This document shows, in pieces, positions 1 to 10,698 of a stretch of DNA of 64,000 bases. Both the position numbers and the translations under genes were made by a program. The notes under the pieces are model-generated. The model searched no databases. It had not been told where the DNA came from and saw only the letters and a list, made by a program, of their open reading frames with translations. How positions within the stretch are numbered: position 1 is the first letter of the stretch; every line of letters starts with the position of its first letter. The stretch lies in NCBI GenBank assembly GCA_051530055.1, contig CM121341.1:9920001-9984000 (forward strand). The letters run 5' to 3'. The DNA is from Neoechinorhynchus agilis (taxonomy: Eukaryota; Acanthocephala).

Positions 1-5
1 CTAGA

Positions 6-377
6 AAAAGACGCACCGACATCCACAATTTATACCGCTGTTTTAATTAATGTACAAGTATTCTACACCGCTGGATTCTTAGTTAAGAAATTTTCGAAGT
101 TTAATCGCTTTTAGGAATTGCAGTTATCTGCTGATTGTCGATAATCTGCTATTCTGGAAATTGTTCAGTGATCATAAAAACATCTCTAGGACGTTTATTA
201 AGAAAACAACTCTGATAAATAGAGAAATGCGAATAACTCAGGAAATATTGCAGCCATCCAAAATCTGAAAACATGTTTGGAATAAGCTCGTCAAGAAACT
301 CGATTTTACAGTTGAAGAGCGATTCAAACTCTAGTCTTTTTTCTCTATGAAGTCCTTTGGCGACTAATTAAACTCTT
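6..377. repeat. Dispersed repeat R1, copy 1
   Basis: About 370 bp that recur almost unchanged at 1070-1427 and, in part, at 38696-38895 just upstream of SUMO copy 2. Copy 1 carries a short extra stretch near position 97 compared with copy 2. No protein is recognised in it. The two left copies lie in the same orientation with about 690 bp between them, upstream of SUMO copy 1, so R1 travels with the SUMO duplication. It may be part of an old transposon or simply duplicated flank. Confidence 0.85.
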
Positions 378-444
378 TCTGAAGTCGTGGAGATTGCGAA
401 GATCTTGGGGAGTTTGGAAAAAAAAGAGTGCCACATTTGAGTTG

Positions 445-640
445 TTAAGTAGAACCTCATTGTCAGAGCAATGAGATGATTGTATTCTTTTTACGCCGTC
501 CTTTTTGATTGAACAAGCATATCGGGCAACTGTTTGATAATGATGGTTTAGGCATGACCGTTGGCCATCTTTTAGTGTGATAGGCGAAATATGCCTTCCG
601 ATTTACGTTTGAAAATGTGGACTAGGCACGAGGTTATTCG
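445..640 (-). repeat. Dispersed repeat R3, inverted copy
   Basis: This stretch is the reverse complement of sequence found at 37840-38025 and again at 52540-52740, with moderate divergence. The shared block reads through 'ATTTTCAAACGTAAATCAG' on the opposite strand. No coding frame is recognised. The family is a non-coding dispersed repeat of about 200-300 bp of unknown class. Confidence 0.75.
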
Positions 641-900
641 AGTTGGCACATCTCAACAGGAGCCCACTTGATGAATCAATATTGTTCCTGCTCATAAATC
701 TCGTATAGAGTTAAATCGTCCGATAATGAAGAGTTTATGCATTGGTTTCCATCATTCGCAAAATATATAAAATTGCAATTGCACCTAAACAAAGGATTTC
801 GTACAAGATTGAAAGAAACTGCTTAGAGGGTTATTATTGATCGTATGGCACAGTAAGGGACAAATCTTTGAAAATTCACGTCGGAAAAACGATGTGGCTA
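640..900 (+). repeat. Dispersed repeat R4, copy 1
   Basis: About 260 bp that match 28350-28605 with roughly 85 percent identity by eye. Shared blocks include 'GGTTTCCATCATTCGCAAAA' and 'TTTCGTACAAGATTGAAAG'. No convincing coding frame. It lies between the two R1 copies, so the R1-R3-R4 cluster is a composite of older repeats. Confidence 0.75.
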
Positions 901-1069
901 CTAAACTTGCTTTTTTATCCTATAAATCGGTCAATCAATAACAACAATGAAGTTTTCTCGTGCGCCTCTATTTTTCGAGGAGAATACGTCTAATCATAGG
1001 ATCTATCGATGAAATAATTATTGGCTGGTCCAAAAATGTAGAAAACGAAAAAACATATCCAAACCTCAC

Positions 1070-1427
1070 AAAAGACGCACCGACATCCACAATTTATACC
1101 GCTGTTTTAATTAATGTACAAGTATTCTACACCGCTGGATTCTTAGTTAAGAAATCGCTTTTAGGAATTGCAGTTATCTGCTGATTGTCGATAATCTGCA
1201 ATTCTGGAAATTGTTCAGTGATCACAAAAACATCTCTAGGACGTTTATTAAGAAAACAAGTCTCATAAATAGAGAAATGCGAATAACTCAGGAAATATTG
1301 CAGCTATCCAAAATCTGAAAACATGTTTGGAATAAGCTCGTCAAGAAACTCGATTTTACAGTTGAAGAGCGATTCAAACTCTAGTCTTTTTTCTCTATGA
1401 AGTCCTTTGGCGACTAATTAAACTCTT
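1070..1427. repeat. Dispersed repeat R1, copy 2
   Basis: Second copy of R1, about 200 bp upstream of the SUMO start. It matches copy 1 at 6-377 except for a 13-14 bp gap and single differences. Its inner part (from 'CGCTTTTAGGAATTGCAG') matches 38705-38895 upstream of SUMO copy 2. Confidence 0.85.
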
Positions 1428-1627
1428 AAGAAGGCGAGATTACCTCGCGAAATATTTCAAATAAATCAAAAATGTTATGACCGGGATTATTTTCACCAAA
1501 TTTTAAATTGTCTTCAATATAAACTACGTCATTGAATTTGAACCAGCGTTAATAGTTAGGAAAGAAACGTCATGTTAATTATTGTGTATCGTACAGTTCA
1601 CAGCCGGTTTTTATTAGGAAATATTCC

Positions 1628-1951
1628 ATGGCTGACGAGTCTCCGCACCAGAAGGGTTTTCCTTCGCAAATGGGCGATTCAGGCGCAAAGCAGGATGAAG
1701 TTGAGCCTTACATTAAGTTGAAGGTAATCAGTCAAGAGATCGGGGAGGTATACTTTAAAGTGAAATCGAATACTGTTTTGGGTAAACTCATGAAGTCTTA
1801 TGCTGAGCGGGTTGGTTTGCCCGTTGGGACTCTACGTTTTATGTATGACGGTAAAAGGATCAACGAGGGTGAAACAGCAAGGCATTTGGGTATGGACGAC
1901 GAGGATTGTATTGATGTGTATCAAGAACAAGTTGGTGGGCACGTTGATTGA
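1628..1951 (+). CDS. SUMO: Small ubiquitin-like modifier (SUMO), copy 1
   Basis: The 107-residue product is a SUMO/Smt3 protein, the nuclear modifier that is conjugated to lysines through E1 (Aos1/Uba2) and E2 (Ubc9) enzymes. A flexible polar tail (residues 1-26) precedes the beta-grasp fold (27-100), which opens with YIKLKVISQ and ends with VYQEQVGG. The Gly-Gly needed for conjugation is residues 103-104, followed by a three-residue tail HVD that SUMO proteases would remove. The length is normal for the family. The start is the only in-frame ATG before the conserved tail and sits in TTCCATGGC. There is no intron, which points to a retrocopy or a naturally intronless gene. Residue 96 is Asp, where copy 2 has Glu; Glu is the usual residue there. 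A poly(A) signal lies 20 bp after the stop. The frame is intact, so it may be functional. Confidence 0.95.
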   Translation: MADESPHQKGFPSQMGDSGAKQDEVEPYIKLKVISQEIGEVYFKVKSNTVLGKLMKSYAERVGLPVGTLRFMYDGKRINEGETARHLGMDDEDCIDVYQEQVGGHVD

Positions 1952-1970
1952 GTTACTACTCATGTTCGAG

Positions 1971-1976
1971 AATAAA
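1971..1976 (+). terminator. Poly(A) signal of SUMO copy 1
   Basis: A perfect AATAAA lies 20 bp downstream of the TGA stop of the SUMO frame, at the expected spacing for a short 3' untranslated region. The same hexamer is kept in SUMO copy 2. Confidence 0.6.
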
Positions 1977-2304
1977 ATATTTTATCTGTTCGACTGTTCA
2001 ATGAACTCACGGCTGATTTTTGGCTCAAGGCCAAGAAAGCTCTCTAAAGGGAAAAATATTTAATAGAAACCATTCTCCGTTCAATTTTTGCCCCGTCTGT
2101 TTCAAACGAGACTGATCAATAATGATCTCGCTTCGCATTATTCAATAAAAAGTGGCTTTTGTTATCTCTGTAATTCAATGGTATTCGTCGATATTCTCAA
2201 GTTTGCTTGCTTTTCTGGCTAAAACATTGCGGAACAACTCGGCGATCGGAGAACGACTTATAATGATCTTAATTATTCTTTTTTTGTCGCCATCGGCAAA
2301 AGCA

Positions 2305-3635
2305 GCCAGGAAGTTGTTGTGCCATCCGATGTATGCGGCGATTGCTGTAGTAATTCTTCGACCCTTGATGAGTGTGATCTTGAGATCTCGTCCTTTTTGA
2401 GAGCATTTATGTTGAACCTACTTTTTCTAGGGTTCGAATGCCTTGGTCGCTTTGCTTTAAGGAGAGGAATAAACCGGGCGATGATCGGTCCAACAATGGT
2501 CAGCTCCGCGCAGAAGCCTCGTGACAAGGAAATCTGATCGATGATTTTGTCGGATTATGGTGTATTGATGAGATGCCAGTCCAAGTCGTCTTGTTACGGT
2601 TCTTTAGTCGAAAGAGAGTATTGGTGATCACAAGCTCGAACTCAGTGCACATGCCTAGAAGTAGTTGTCCGTTGTGGTTGACATTTCCAACACTTTCCTT
2701 TCGGGTTATGTTTTTCCAGAGCTTATGATCTCGACCAACGCGAGTATTAAAATCTCCAAGGATTATCAGTTTATCTGTTCGCGGAACGGCAGATATAACC
2801 GATCTAAGTATCTCATTGAAGGTGGCTTTATGGTTATCGGATGAGGTGGTTGTAGTTTTGGAGAGGGATGCGGATGGATGTTATCCTTTCATTTATATGA
2901 GTTGGCTGTAGATTGTACCTTGAAACAAGCGAGGTTTTGACCGCCAGACCAACGCCATGAATTTGGGGTTCTGATGCGGCCTTTGCTTTCCAAAAGTAAG
3001 TGTATCCGCTTCCAATTTCGGAGAGCTGTCATCTTGTCGTCCTGCTTCGCTTAGTGCCGCTGCATCAATATTGTATCTCGCTAACTCCTTCGCAATAAGT
3101 GCTCAGATCTTTCGTTTACGACCACAATGGGGGCGAAGTCCGCCAGGTGCACTTTCCTAGTCGAATAGTTGTTGGCATCAACTTTTTTAGCCCACCTTTT
3201 CTAGGACCTTCTCCAGTTTGGAGAGAGCAGTGCTACGGCCACAAAAACCCTGCTCGACGTATCCGCAGCTGCCGAGGTTTGATGTTCCGCTGATGTGGAA
3301 GTTCCTGACTAGAGGCTTCCAGAGATTCACCTTTTCCTACCTCCGTCACCAGTAGCTCCTCGCCACCAGACTTTAGAAGGGAGTAGTTCCCAAATGAATG
3401 AAGTCTTTAGCGTGAATGCTTAGAGTGGAGTTGGGGCGCCACCTCATCTTCCATTTCCTTGGCACAGAAGGAAAGGAGTGTTGCAGAACAGTCCTTTGTC
3501 AGGAATCTCATCGAAGATTTGCCCGACATGGGTAACCCTTCCAGCCGCAAGTGTTCCAGACGGCTTAACTCTCCCGATCATTAGAACACGCAAGCGCTGC
3601 CACCACGTCAAGGTGTCGGTTCAGAGCAGGGTCTA
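2305..3635 (-). mobile_element. RTE/BovB-like LINE, 5' part with endonuclease (degraded)
   Basis: Read on the minus strand, the segment begins near 3635 with a non-coding leader. From about 3085 to 2310 it encodes the N-terminal apurinic-type endonuclease of a non-LTR retrotransposon. Recognisable pieces are ARYNIDAAALSE (near 3070), ILGDFNTRVG with its catalytic Asp-Asn pair (2738-2767), and the family-typical run LVITNTLF followed by TTWTG. Reading frames shift several times, so it cannot make protein. It is cut off before any reverse transcriptase and abuts the end of the SUMO duplication at 2304. The endonuclease resembles those annotated as 'craniofacial development protein 2-like' in many animals, which are RTE-type LINE proteins. 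Confidence 0.7.
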
Positions 3636-3639
3636 GAAT

Positions 3640-4485
3640 GTAAGGCTCAATTATTTCACGTATTTATTCCCACAGAACAAGGAAACAATTTAATCGCCTA
3701 TTAGATAATATTTATTAGAATGATGGATGAAGAATATTGCCACTCAGGAAATAACAGGTATAAATTTGGAAAACTGGGAAGCTACCATGAACAACTTACT
3801 GCTGAAATTGTTTCAAGCGTAATACCACGGATTGAAATTTCCGTCTTTTAATTTATATATCTCGCCTGAATTAGAAAATATTGAATTCGAGTTAGGTTTT
3901 GAAGTTAAATCAATTGTTAGGTTTCTAAAATCTTCAAATTTAACTGAAACTGAAGTCGTGGCTTTTGCAGGATGTTTTCGTCATTAGGGTCATCAATTAC
4001 TCTGGAGATTTAAAGAACTTCTGTGGGTATGTAACTGAGAAGAAAGATATTGATCAAAATGTTATAGAAAAATTAGTTAGTGATATGACATTTAAGCTCA
4101 TTGAAAAACGGAACATTTAATTGTGTTTGAATTAAGTGGCTGAATGCCGGAAACTACAAGTTGGCAGTTGTCTTAGCATTAACTTCCAAACCAGCTTATC
4201 GGAATATAACAAATATGCTTCCTTGGAAACTGGTTTTATACAAAATTCACGGACAATCAAGATAATGTTATGGTATAAATTGACAAAAAAGTTGTTCAAA
4301 AAATTACAAAGAGAAGAATTGGATTTGACATTGCTCTTGCTCCTGTTCGCTGCCGCATCACCAAGTGGAGCGGCACGCCGACCCCGCGTTGACAGGCTAC
4401 TATCAGTAGCTGTCTGGCCGCCGGAGCTGCTTCTTTTACGTGGCCGACAAGAATCAGTAACATCAAGTCCGATCATCGTGGCAGC
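3640..4485. other. No recognised gene
   Basis: AT-rich sequence without a convincing protein in any frame up to about 4300. From 4320 to 4485 the base composition turns GC-rich; it may be the degraded 5' neighbour of the LINE reverse transcriptase that starts at 4489, but I see no diagnostic motif. Confidence 0.4.
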
Positions 4486-4488
4486 ATT

Positions 4489-5550
4489 TTGAGACGCCGA
4501 ATTCAGCCAATCCTCGAACCGTTTCTAAGAATTGAACAGAACGGCTTCAGGAAAGGTCGAGGCACCACAGAGCACATATTGGCTTTGAGGAGGATCCTCG
4601 AAGAGGCACGAATTCTTCAAACGGACGTGACGCTGGTATTTGTTGATTTCCGTCGTGCTTTCCATTCGGTAAATCGAACGATGATTGGCGGTATCTTAAA
4701 GGAGTATGGAGTGCCGCCGATCATTGTCACATCCGTTATGGCATTATATAAAAACACAAGGTCCGCCGTAAAGATAGCTGGCGGTTTGACAGAATACTTT
4801 TCCACCACTTCAGGTGTTCTGCAGGGCGACACATTGGCTCCTTTCCTCTTCATCTTGGTGCTTGATTGGGTAATGAGATGGACACTACCGAATGATGAAG
4901 ATGGATTTCTTCTTGGTCTGACCATCAACTCGAAAAAGACGGAATTCTTGACGATTCCGCATGTCGCGCATACAGTCTCTGGCGAAGGGCCGAATGGCGT
5001 TGAGCAATTAAAACAGATAGAGCGGTATGTCTATCTGGGAGCTGTCGTTCCTGAGGTGAGTGCGGATGTCAGCCGACGGAGAGCTATAGCTTGGAGAGCA
5101 ATGGGGCAACTTAAACCACTGTTTGACAGTGAGTCTTTGCCAGATGAACTCCGTTCGCAGCTGTTCAGGAGTCTAATTGAGAGCATTCTCTACTTCAATG
5201 CAGAGACCTGGACACTGTCACTAACGGCGACGAGGCAGTTCGACCAAAATCATTCATCTCTCTTACGCACGACGTTCAAGGTCAGATGGTCAGATAAAGT
5301 GACCAACAAAGCACTGTATAAGAGAGCCGGAGCCCAACCGCCCCGTGAATATTTGCGCCGCAGACGACTGCAGTTCACGGGCAATATAATTCGGTCCGAG
5401 GCATCTTGCCCACAGGTCGTGCAACAGTTCCTTTTCTGGAAGCCATCGACATTGTATCGTAAAGGCAAAGAGAACTGTCGTACATACGACGTAGGAAAGT
5501 ACCGTTGCAAGTCAGTACTCACAAGGGATTTCGACAACTGCGTTCGATAA
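4489..5550 (+). mobile_element. RTE-like LINE reverse transcriptase with internal deletion
   Basis: One open frame of 353 codons encodes part of a non-LTR reverse transcriptase. It starts in the fingers (QNGFRKGRGTTEHILALRRI), has palm motif A (VFVDFRRAFHSV, about 4636-4671) and motif B (GVLQGDTLAPFL, about 4813-4848), and then jumps from NDEDGFLL straight to GLTINSKKTEF. The segment that should hold the catalytic F/YADD motif C is missing, removed without breaking the frame. The thumb and C-terminal part follow (about residues 155-330). Without motif C the enzyme would be dead. The class is RTE/BovB-like by the QNGFR, VLQGD and DEDG context. It lies next to an endonuclease fragment of a related element at 5600-6268, but the order is reversed for one element, so they are separate copies. 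Confidence 0.85.
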
Positions 5551-5599
5551 ACCCTGTCAGAAGTCCTTAACCTACGACTATCCGGTCAGAGCGGTGACA

Positions 5600-6268
5600 T
5601 CTTTGGTTGTTGCACCTCTTCAATCGCGCAGGAATGTTGACTTCATTGCGAGCGAAAAACTATTGTGCGAGTGGGGGGCACATTGAATGTGGGGAAGATG
5701 ACGGCAAGTTAATGGAAGTAGTGAGCATGATGGTAAGGAGACGAATTTTAATTCTATGTTTGCAGAAACTACGATGGAAAGGATCGAAGGCGCGAGAATT
5801 AAGCGATGGCTACAAACTATACTATATTGGATCGAGCAATGGTAGAAACGGAGTGGGGATTATACTGGATCAGAAATACGTAGATGATAATGGATCTTGG
5901 TGCTCAGAACTTGACGATAATCTCCTGCTAAGCTCCGCAGGTTGGCCGTCCTCAACAAGAGAAGGATGATTTCTGGAACGAGCTATACGAAGCTATACGA
6001 ACTGTTAAGTACGATAGATTCATGGTATGTGGCGACTTCAATGGTCATGTTGGGCAGAACAATCAAGCTTGCAAAGATGTCCACGGTGGACGAAGCATCG
6101 GAACACAAAATGAAAAAGGTCAACGAATCATCGAGTTCGTGCTTGCAAACAAGCTCAGGATCACGGACACCTTTTTCGATAAGGAAGATCAACATCTTGC
6201 AACATACGTTTCCGGAGGAAGGCGTACACAGATCGACTTTATTCTTTACCAGCGCGAGAAACGAAACA
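5600..6268 (+). mobile_element. RTE-like LINE endonuclease fragment
   Basis: Frames in this stretch encode an apurinic-type endonuclease of a LINE. Pieces are VRRRILILCLQKLRWKGSKA (about 5740-5800), RNGVGIIL (about 5845), VCGDFNGHVG (6025-6054), NEKGQRIIEFVLANKLRITD and GGRRTQIDFIL (about 6213-6246). The domain is spread over at least two frames and lacks its C-terminal end. It stops abruptly near 6268, where an RLE-type element in the opposite orientation begins. Family knowledge: this is the enzyme that nicks target DNA to prime reverse transcription. The copy is dead. Confidence 0.8.
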
Positions 6269-7692
6269 AACACTACGGAGGGAGACTCACCGAGTGTTGT
6301 ATCGTCCAAATACCAAGCATTAAACTTGGACTTGAGCGAATGAGCGATCGGCCAGATGATATGGTCGTTAAAAACAAGAGGAGTCTCAGTCCCACAGGTG
6401 TTGAGGAAATACTGGTATGCGTCCGATGCGTAAGTTGCGACAGCTTCTAGGAGCACACTGCGATCAACACAGTTGAAGGCGTTTCGGAAGTCGCATTTGA
6501 GCACACCACAGGACTCTGAACTGCTTGTGACAAAAGAGCGAAGTGCGTGCACGACAGCTTCGGCTCCGCAAGGCGTACAGCAACCCAGTTGTGATCCACT
6601 GCAAGCCGTTTGCAAAGAATCTTTGCTGCAAGACGCCGAAGTGTAGACCCTATAGCGATGGGACGAATCCCACCGTCTTTCTTTTTAAGGGCACAGAGTG
6701 AAGCGCCGAAAATCAATTGAATTGTGAAGGGAGGCAATTCGTCACCAACGAACAGATCAACGAGGCGGGAAAATCTATTCGAAAGGCTCAGAGCGGCTTC
6801 ACCCACAGAAAAAGGACAACATATACTTGAGGTGTTGAGGCCTAAGCCCGTCGAGCCCATGACCGGATCCACTAGCAAAGGAGGATATCGCTGAATCGAG
6901 TTCCTTTACAGAGCAGGGAGACATCGAGGCAGGGGAATCTTGGTTCTTCCGATGATTTTGTTTGTTCAGGGTTTCGAGAGTTTCCTCGCTAACCTGGGTA
7001 AATACTTCCGAAGAGGAGAGGATGCGAACAGCTCCCGGATATCAACATCCGAAATTTTCGAGGAGGCGCGTTCCCCTCTGGATCTAGCCGGAAACGTACC
7101 GTGTGTGGGGTGTTCTGTAGGTCCGTGATAGGCAGCTCGAATTGCGTCCGTAAAGAGTTGATCGAAGGAGGCGATTCTTTCTTTGACTGAACTGACCAAC
7201 GACCCCTCAGAACTGTCACCAGCGCGAAGAGCCAGCCTGGGAAAAGCGAAGAGACGTGTTCATGCAATGTCAGACCCGTTTTCTAAGCAATCCCTTAGCA
7301 AAGCACTAAATGACTTCGTCATCTGATACCGAGCGCCCTTTGGGATCCGTTTCAGGATGTTACTGCGCAGAACGCGCAAGATACCAGGGAATTTCGTGGG
7401 AATGACCTGAGGCGCTAGGACATTCCGAGGAGGTAGTGGGTTCGGGATGACAGATCTTGGGGGGCGGGAGGAACCAGAACAGCGCGATCTGAGGGGACCG
7501 TGTATCCGTACTCCGTACTAACAAGGATTTGTTAAGGCAAAAACAACCACCGCATTCCGAACAAAAACCTTTCGGAGAAGAGGTGGCCTGGAGGTTTGAT
7601 AACTCGACCTGTTGTTGTAAAGCCGTTGCGTCATCATCATCATTCAACTCGACGTCGTCCGGTTGTCGTGTGATGGGCACAGGGTAATCCAA
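6269..7692 (-). mobile_element. RLE-family LINE, 5' two-thirds, antisense (copy C)
   Basis: On the minus strand this matches the same family as 32956-35803 and 46645-49530. It runs from an N-terminal Cys-rich finger (GFCSECGGCF, near 7560) through VKERIASFDQLF (near 7180) and FGASLCALKKKDGGIRPIA (near 6690) to palm motif A, LKCDFRNAFNCVDR, and motif C, AWYLDDTTLG (near 6295). The element ends there, so its endonuclease end is missing. Several frame changes are present. The cut at 6269 coincides with the end of the LINE endonuclease fragment on the other strand, which suggests insertion or rearrangement at that point. Confidence 0.8.
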
Positions 7693-8024
7693 CTAAATTT
7701 ATGACGTCACAGTCGGCACGGCAGAATCCGAGAGGTCAACGTTCGGCTGCATTGTGTAAAGAAAGACCTCAAAAAAGACCGGTCGAGACAACACAACGAA
7801 TTCTCAGCTAGCTTATCGGTCGTTAATTCAAGAATGCTGTCGAGACCTATTGAGAAAGTTTCGCAGGAAATTACTATATATATAACGCAGAAGTTCAGCC
7901 TTTTTGACACTAGAAGACAGGAAGACGCTGCAGGGTAGGAATAAAAAAATTTTGATCTTTTGTTGATTTGTCAAAATAACACGTTTTGGACGTGAAGAGC
8001 AGATACGAAATTGAATTGGCCTGA
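7693..8024. other. No recognised gene
   Basis: About 330 bp between the antisense RLE element and LINE-A. No frame shows a known motif. It may include the 5' untranslated region of either neighbour. Confidence 0.4.
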
Positions 8025-8066
8025 AATATGTCAATTTTACTACTTCGTCACGCTCACTCTTACGCC

Positions 8067-9370
8067 ATGGAAAGAACTAACGAAAATGACAAACTTCCGT
8101 GGCAGAAATCTAAAGGGAAATTCCTGCGTATTCTTAGAATCACTGCTAAGAATGCACCGGCGGATTTCTACAAAAGATGTGCTAAGGAAGAAAAAACACT
8201 CGAAAATTTGCAGAAAATGGCTGAAGAATATTTACATTTTGCGACAGTGCTGAATGATCATTATGCGAAAGAGCCCTGCTCTCCCGAGGGAGTGCCGGGA
8301 TGGACGCCGTTGATCATCCTCCACTTCGAGATGAAGGCGGAGGTTTTCGGACTTATGAGGTATTTGTGTTTTCACTGTTAACACCCTCCCCCTATTCCCT
8401 GCTGAAATCCCTCCCCAGACCTCTCCTTCCCTCTGATTCGACTATCCAAGTTCCCATAACCAAACTTCCCATCAGAAAGGAGGATTATATCCTTCGCATT
8501 CATAAAGAAAATATGGGCTCCAAATACAATATTTTGGAAAAATACAACAAACATACTCTCTCATCACACCAACGTAACCTTCCCACTTACCGTAACAAAA
8601 AAATTTCGACAACAAGTTCAGCTTTCTCTTTGCCTTTGTCGACAACAAGGGAAAATCCATATTCTCAGATATGCTTACAGATATGAAAATAAAACATGAT
8701 TATCTTTCCAGAAAAGTCTCCTTCTTGATGACCAACCCTCCTCTTGATCTCCCGATTGACGAACAAAAAATTACTGAGAGCGATCTCAAAATCAAACTCA
8801 TAAAATACCTATTCCGCAAAAACAGTAGCTCTCCATATGCCTTTCTTTGCCCCGCCCCAATTGATGTAGCTGATTGCTTATGTGGTTCCAAAAAAAGTGT
8901 GTTCTCGCATTTTGTATCCTTCACCAATTATAGGGATTCGATCTACGATTTCAATCTCGCTCCCACTGGGGTCATCAGCCTCATGGATGCAAAATCACTC
9001 CTAGGTGTATTTTCTGCGCTGGAGACCACTGCGAGGATAAATGTCCGGACCCCAAACAAAAGTCAAATGCGCCAATTGCCATCTTCCTCATCCTTCTTTC
9101 GCCAGATCATGCCAAGCTGCTAAACAATTTTTGGCCCAATGCTCTTACTTGGCCAAGAAACCTCTAAAGGAAACCATCATCAAATCTAGCTTTCCCGTTC
9201 CTGGGCCCATAAATATGAATTCTGGCGCACCCTCCTTTGCATCCCCCCAAAAAGTTCTCTCCCCAACCTCAAATTCGGAAGGTCCTTGCCGTTACTGCTC
9301 CCGTGGCCTTTTGAAGTCCCCCTCACATCGCTCCTCAAGTTCTGTTTTCCCTACTTCTAGCTCTAACTAA
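8067..9370 (+). pseudogene. LINE-A ORF1 (gag-like) region
   Basis: The first stretch begins at ATG 8067 with a basic, Lys-rich N terminus. The middle (8671-9000) is polar with no known fold. The C-terminal part holds two zinc knuckles in different frames: C-x2-C-x3-H-x4-C at 9006-9044 and C-x2-C-x4-H-x6-C at about 9068-9112. This pairing is usual in ORF1 proteins of I/Jockey-type LINEs, where it binds the element's RNA. At least two frame changes separate the parts. Assignment of the 8067-8380 portion to this ORF is less sure than that of the knuckle region. Confidence 0.65.
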
Positions 9371-9616
9371 AAACCAGTATTTCCCTCAGAATCTGAAGCT
9401 ACTCCAATTATTCCGATCCTCTTGCAGGATATGGAATCCATAAAAAAACACCCTTAGTTGTCTACTGGGCATCATGTCTGCTTACGGCCTTTTAAAAGAA
9501 AGTCAAAGCAGCCCTTCCGACTCGGAGGAGATGATCATCGTCCCCTCCCCAAAAAAACCCTCTTTGTCATCTTTCGAGTTTCTTACTCATAAGAAAGGCA
9601 GGGTTAACTAAATAGA

Positions 9617-10237
9617 ATGTTTAAGTTCGCTATAACTACACATAATTTATCGAGAGCTTTTTCTCTTCCCCCTCATATTCTAAACCCAATTTCCGATTCG
9701 ATTCCAGACATCCTCTTTTTTCAGGAATCTCTTCTGACTCCTACCTATCTTTTTTTCTTCCCCCCTCTAATCCAGGGGCGAATAATCTCATTGGGTTCTC
9801 CGGAGGCTTGCAATCTTTTATTCTCAGGAAATGGCAACCCAAATTGCTTGTCCAGGAAAAAAAACAGTGATTTCACATTCCAAATTATTTCTATTCTTAA
9901 TCCTCTCTACTCCCATCTCCCTTTCTTGGACACTCATCTTATTATCATTAACGTTTACGTTGCTCCCCGTAAAATTCCTTCATTCCTCAAATCCCAAGCC
10001 TACAAAGTTTTGAATTGGAATCCAGATATTATTGGGGGAGATCTCAATTCTAACTATCTGATAGCTTTCCGTGAAACCTTCAAATTTCATAATTGTATGT
10101 TACCTAAGTTCTCCTCGTTTCACAGCTTCCATAAAAACGCTCACCTCATTCTTGGACGGATTTTTTATAAAAAAATCGCTTCCCTTCTCTCTATACCCGA
10201 CCCTTCAATTACAGTCACAACAGTTTATGGGGCATGA
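9617..10237 (+). pseudogene. LINE-A endonuclease domain
   Basis: A 206-codon frame with the layout of an apurinic-type LINE endonuclease: THNLSRAF at the start, IPDILFFQES (the metal-binding Glu region), HLIIINVYVAPR, and IIGGDLNSN, the usual GDxN motif. The domain would normally continue to an SDH motif; that end is unclear here. The frame then leads into linker sequence that ends at the PLE insertion. Confidence 0.75.
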
Positions 10238-10688
10238 TTTTATTTTATTTCAACAAACGGATTCATCTTTAAAATCCCTTAATGATTCCATTGCCCTCTC
10301 GCTTAATAGCAAGTCTCTAATTTCCCTCTCCGATTTTAACCACATAATTTTAACCTCGGCTGAATCCTGCTTGGTCAAAAAATCCTTTGTACCAAGGGCT
10401 CAAAAATCCAAAAAGGCCAACCAATTTTATCGACAAGCTATAATAGCTAATCTTAGGAACCTACCTGACCTTCACCAAACTTTTATGAATCGATTTTATT
10501 ATACTCTTCACTACGAGGACCCCCTTCTAAGCCTTTATGGAACATAATTTTTAACAAGAAATTTACTAGTTGGAAAGCTAAAGCTTCCAACTGGATCGGT
10601 TCGGTTTCTTATCCCGTGGTAATTTAAACCATTCTGAATGCCCACACTTTTAGTGCCTTTTCGGATCCCCCTATTCCCATTCTTCGAC

Positions 10689-10698
10689 ATAAGAAGTT
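10689..10698. repeat. Target site duplication, left (PLE insertion)
   Basis: The 10-bp word ATAAGAAGTT occurs here and again at 12775-12784. The two copies bracket the Penelope-like element. Deleting the element plus one copy brings the LINE-A frame together in phase (RHKKF on the left, KKFRWKFRADE on the right), which is strong support that this is the true target duplication. Confidence 0.8.

Larger units (their letters stand above)
1501..2304 (+). repeat. SUMO segmental duplication, unit 1
   Basis: About 800 bp containing SUMO copy 1 and its flanks, nearly identical to 39030-39834 at a constant offset of 37,529 bp. Only a handful of substitutions and one T-run difference are seen. The match continues through the 3' flank without a poly(A) tract at the end, so this is a DNA-level duplication rather than a separate retroposition. 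Sequence after 2304 switches abruptly to a LINE. Confidence 0.9.

Noticed and set aside
6-1427. The two R1 copies as LTRs of one element
   Set aside because: No terminal TG...CA, no primer-binding site, and no gag or pol between them; the interior holds other repeats (R3, R4).
1800-2063. 87-codon frame overlapping SUMO (also at 39329 and 39970)
   Set aside because: An out-of-frame shadow that is conserved only because the SUMO unit is duplicated.
4132-4492. Overlapping frames on both strands rich in Leu, Arg and Ser
   Set aside because: Low-complexity products on both strands of the same GC-rich patch; no motif, and the composition explains the open frames.
5983-6615. 210-codon minus-strand frame taken as one gene
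   Set aside because: Only its first half is real RLE-element coding; the rest is the antisense of the LINE endonuclease on the other strand, so the frame spans two different elements.
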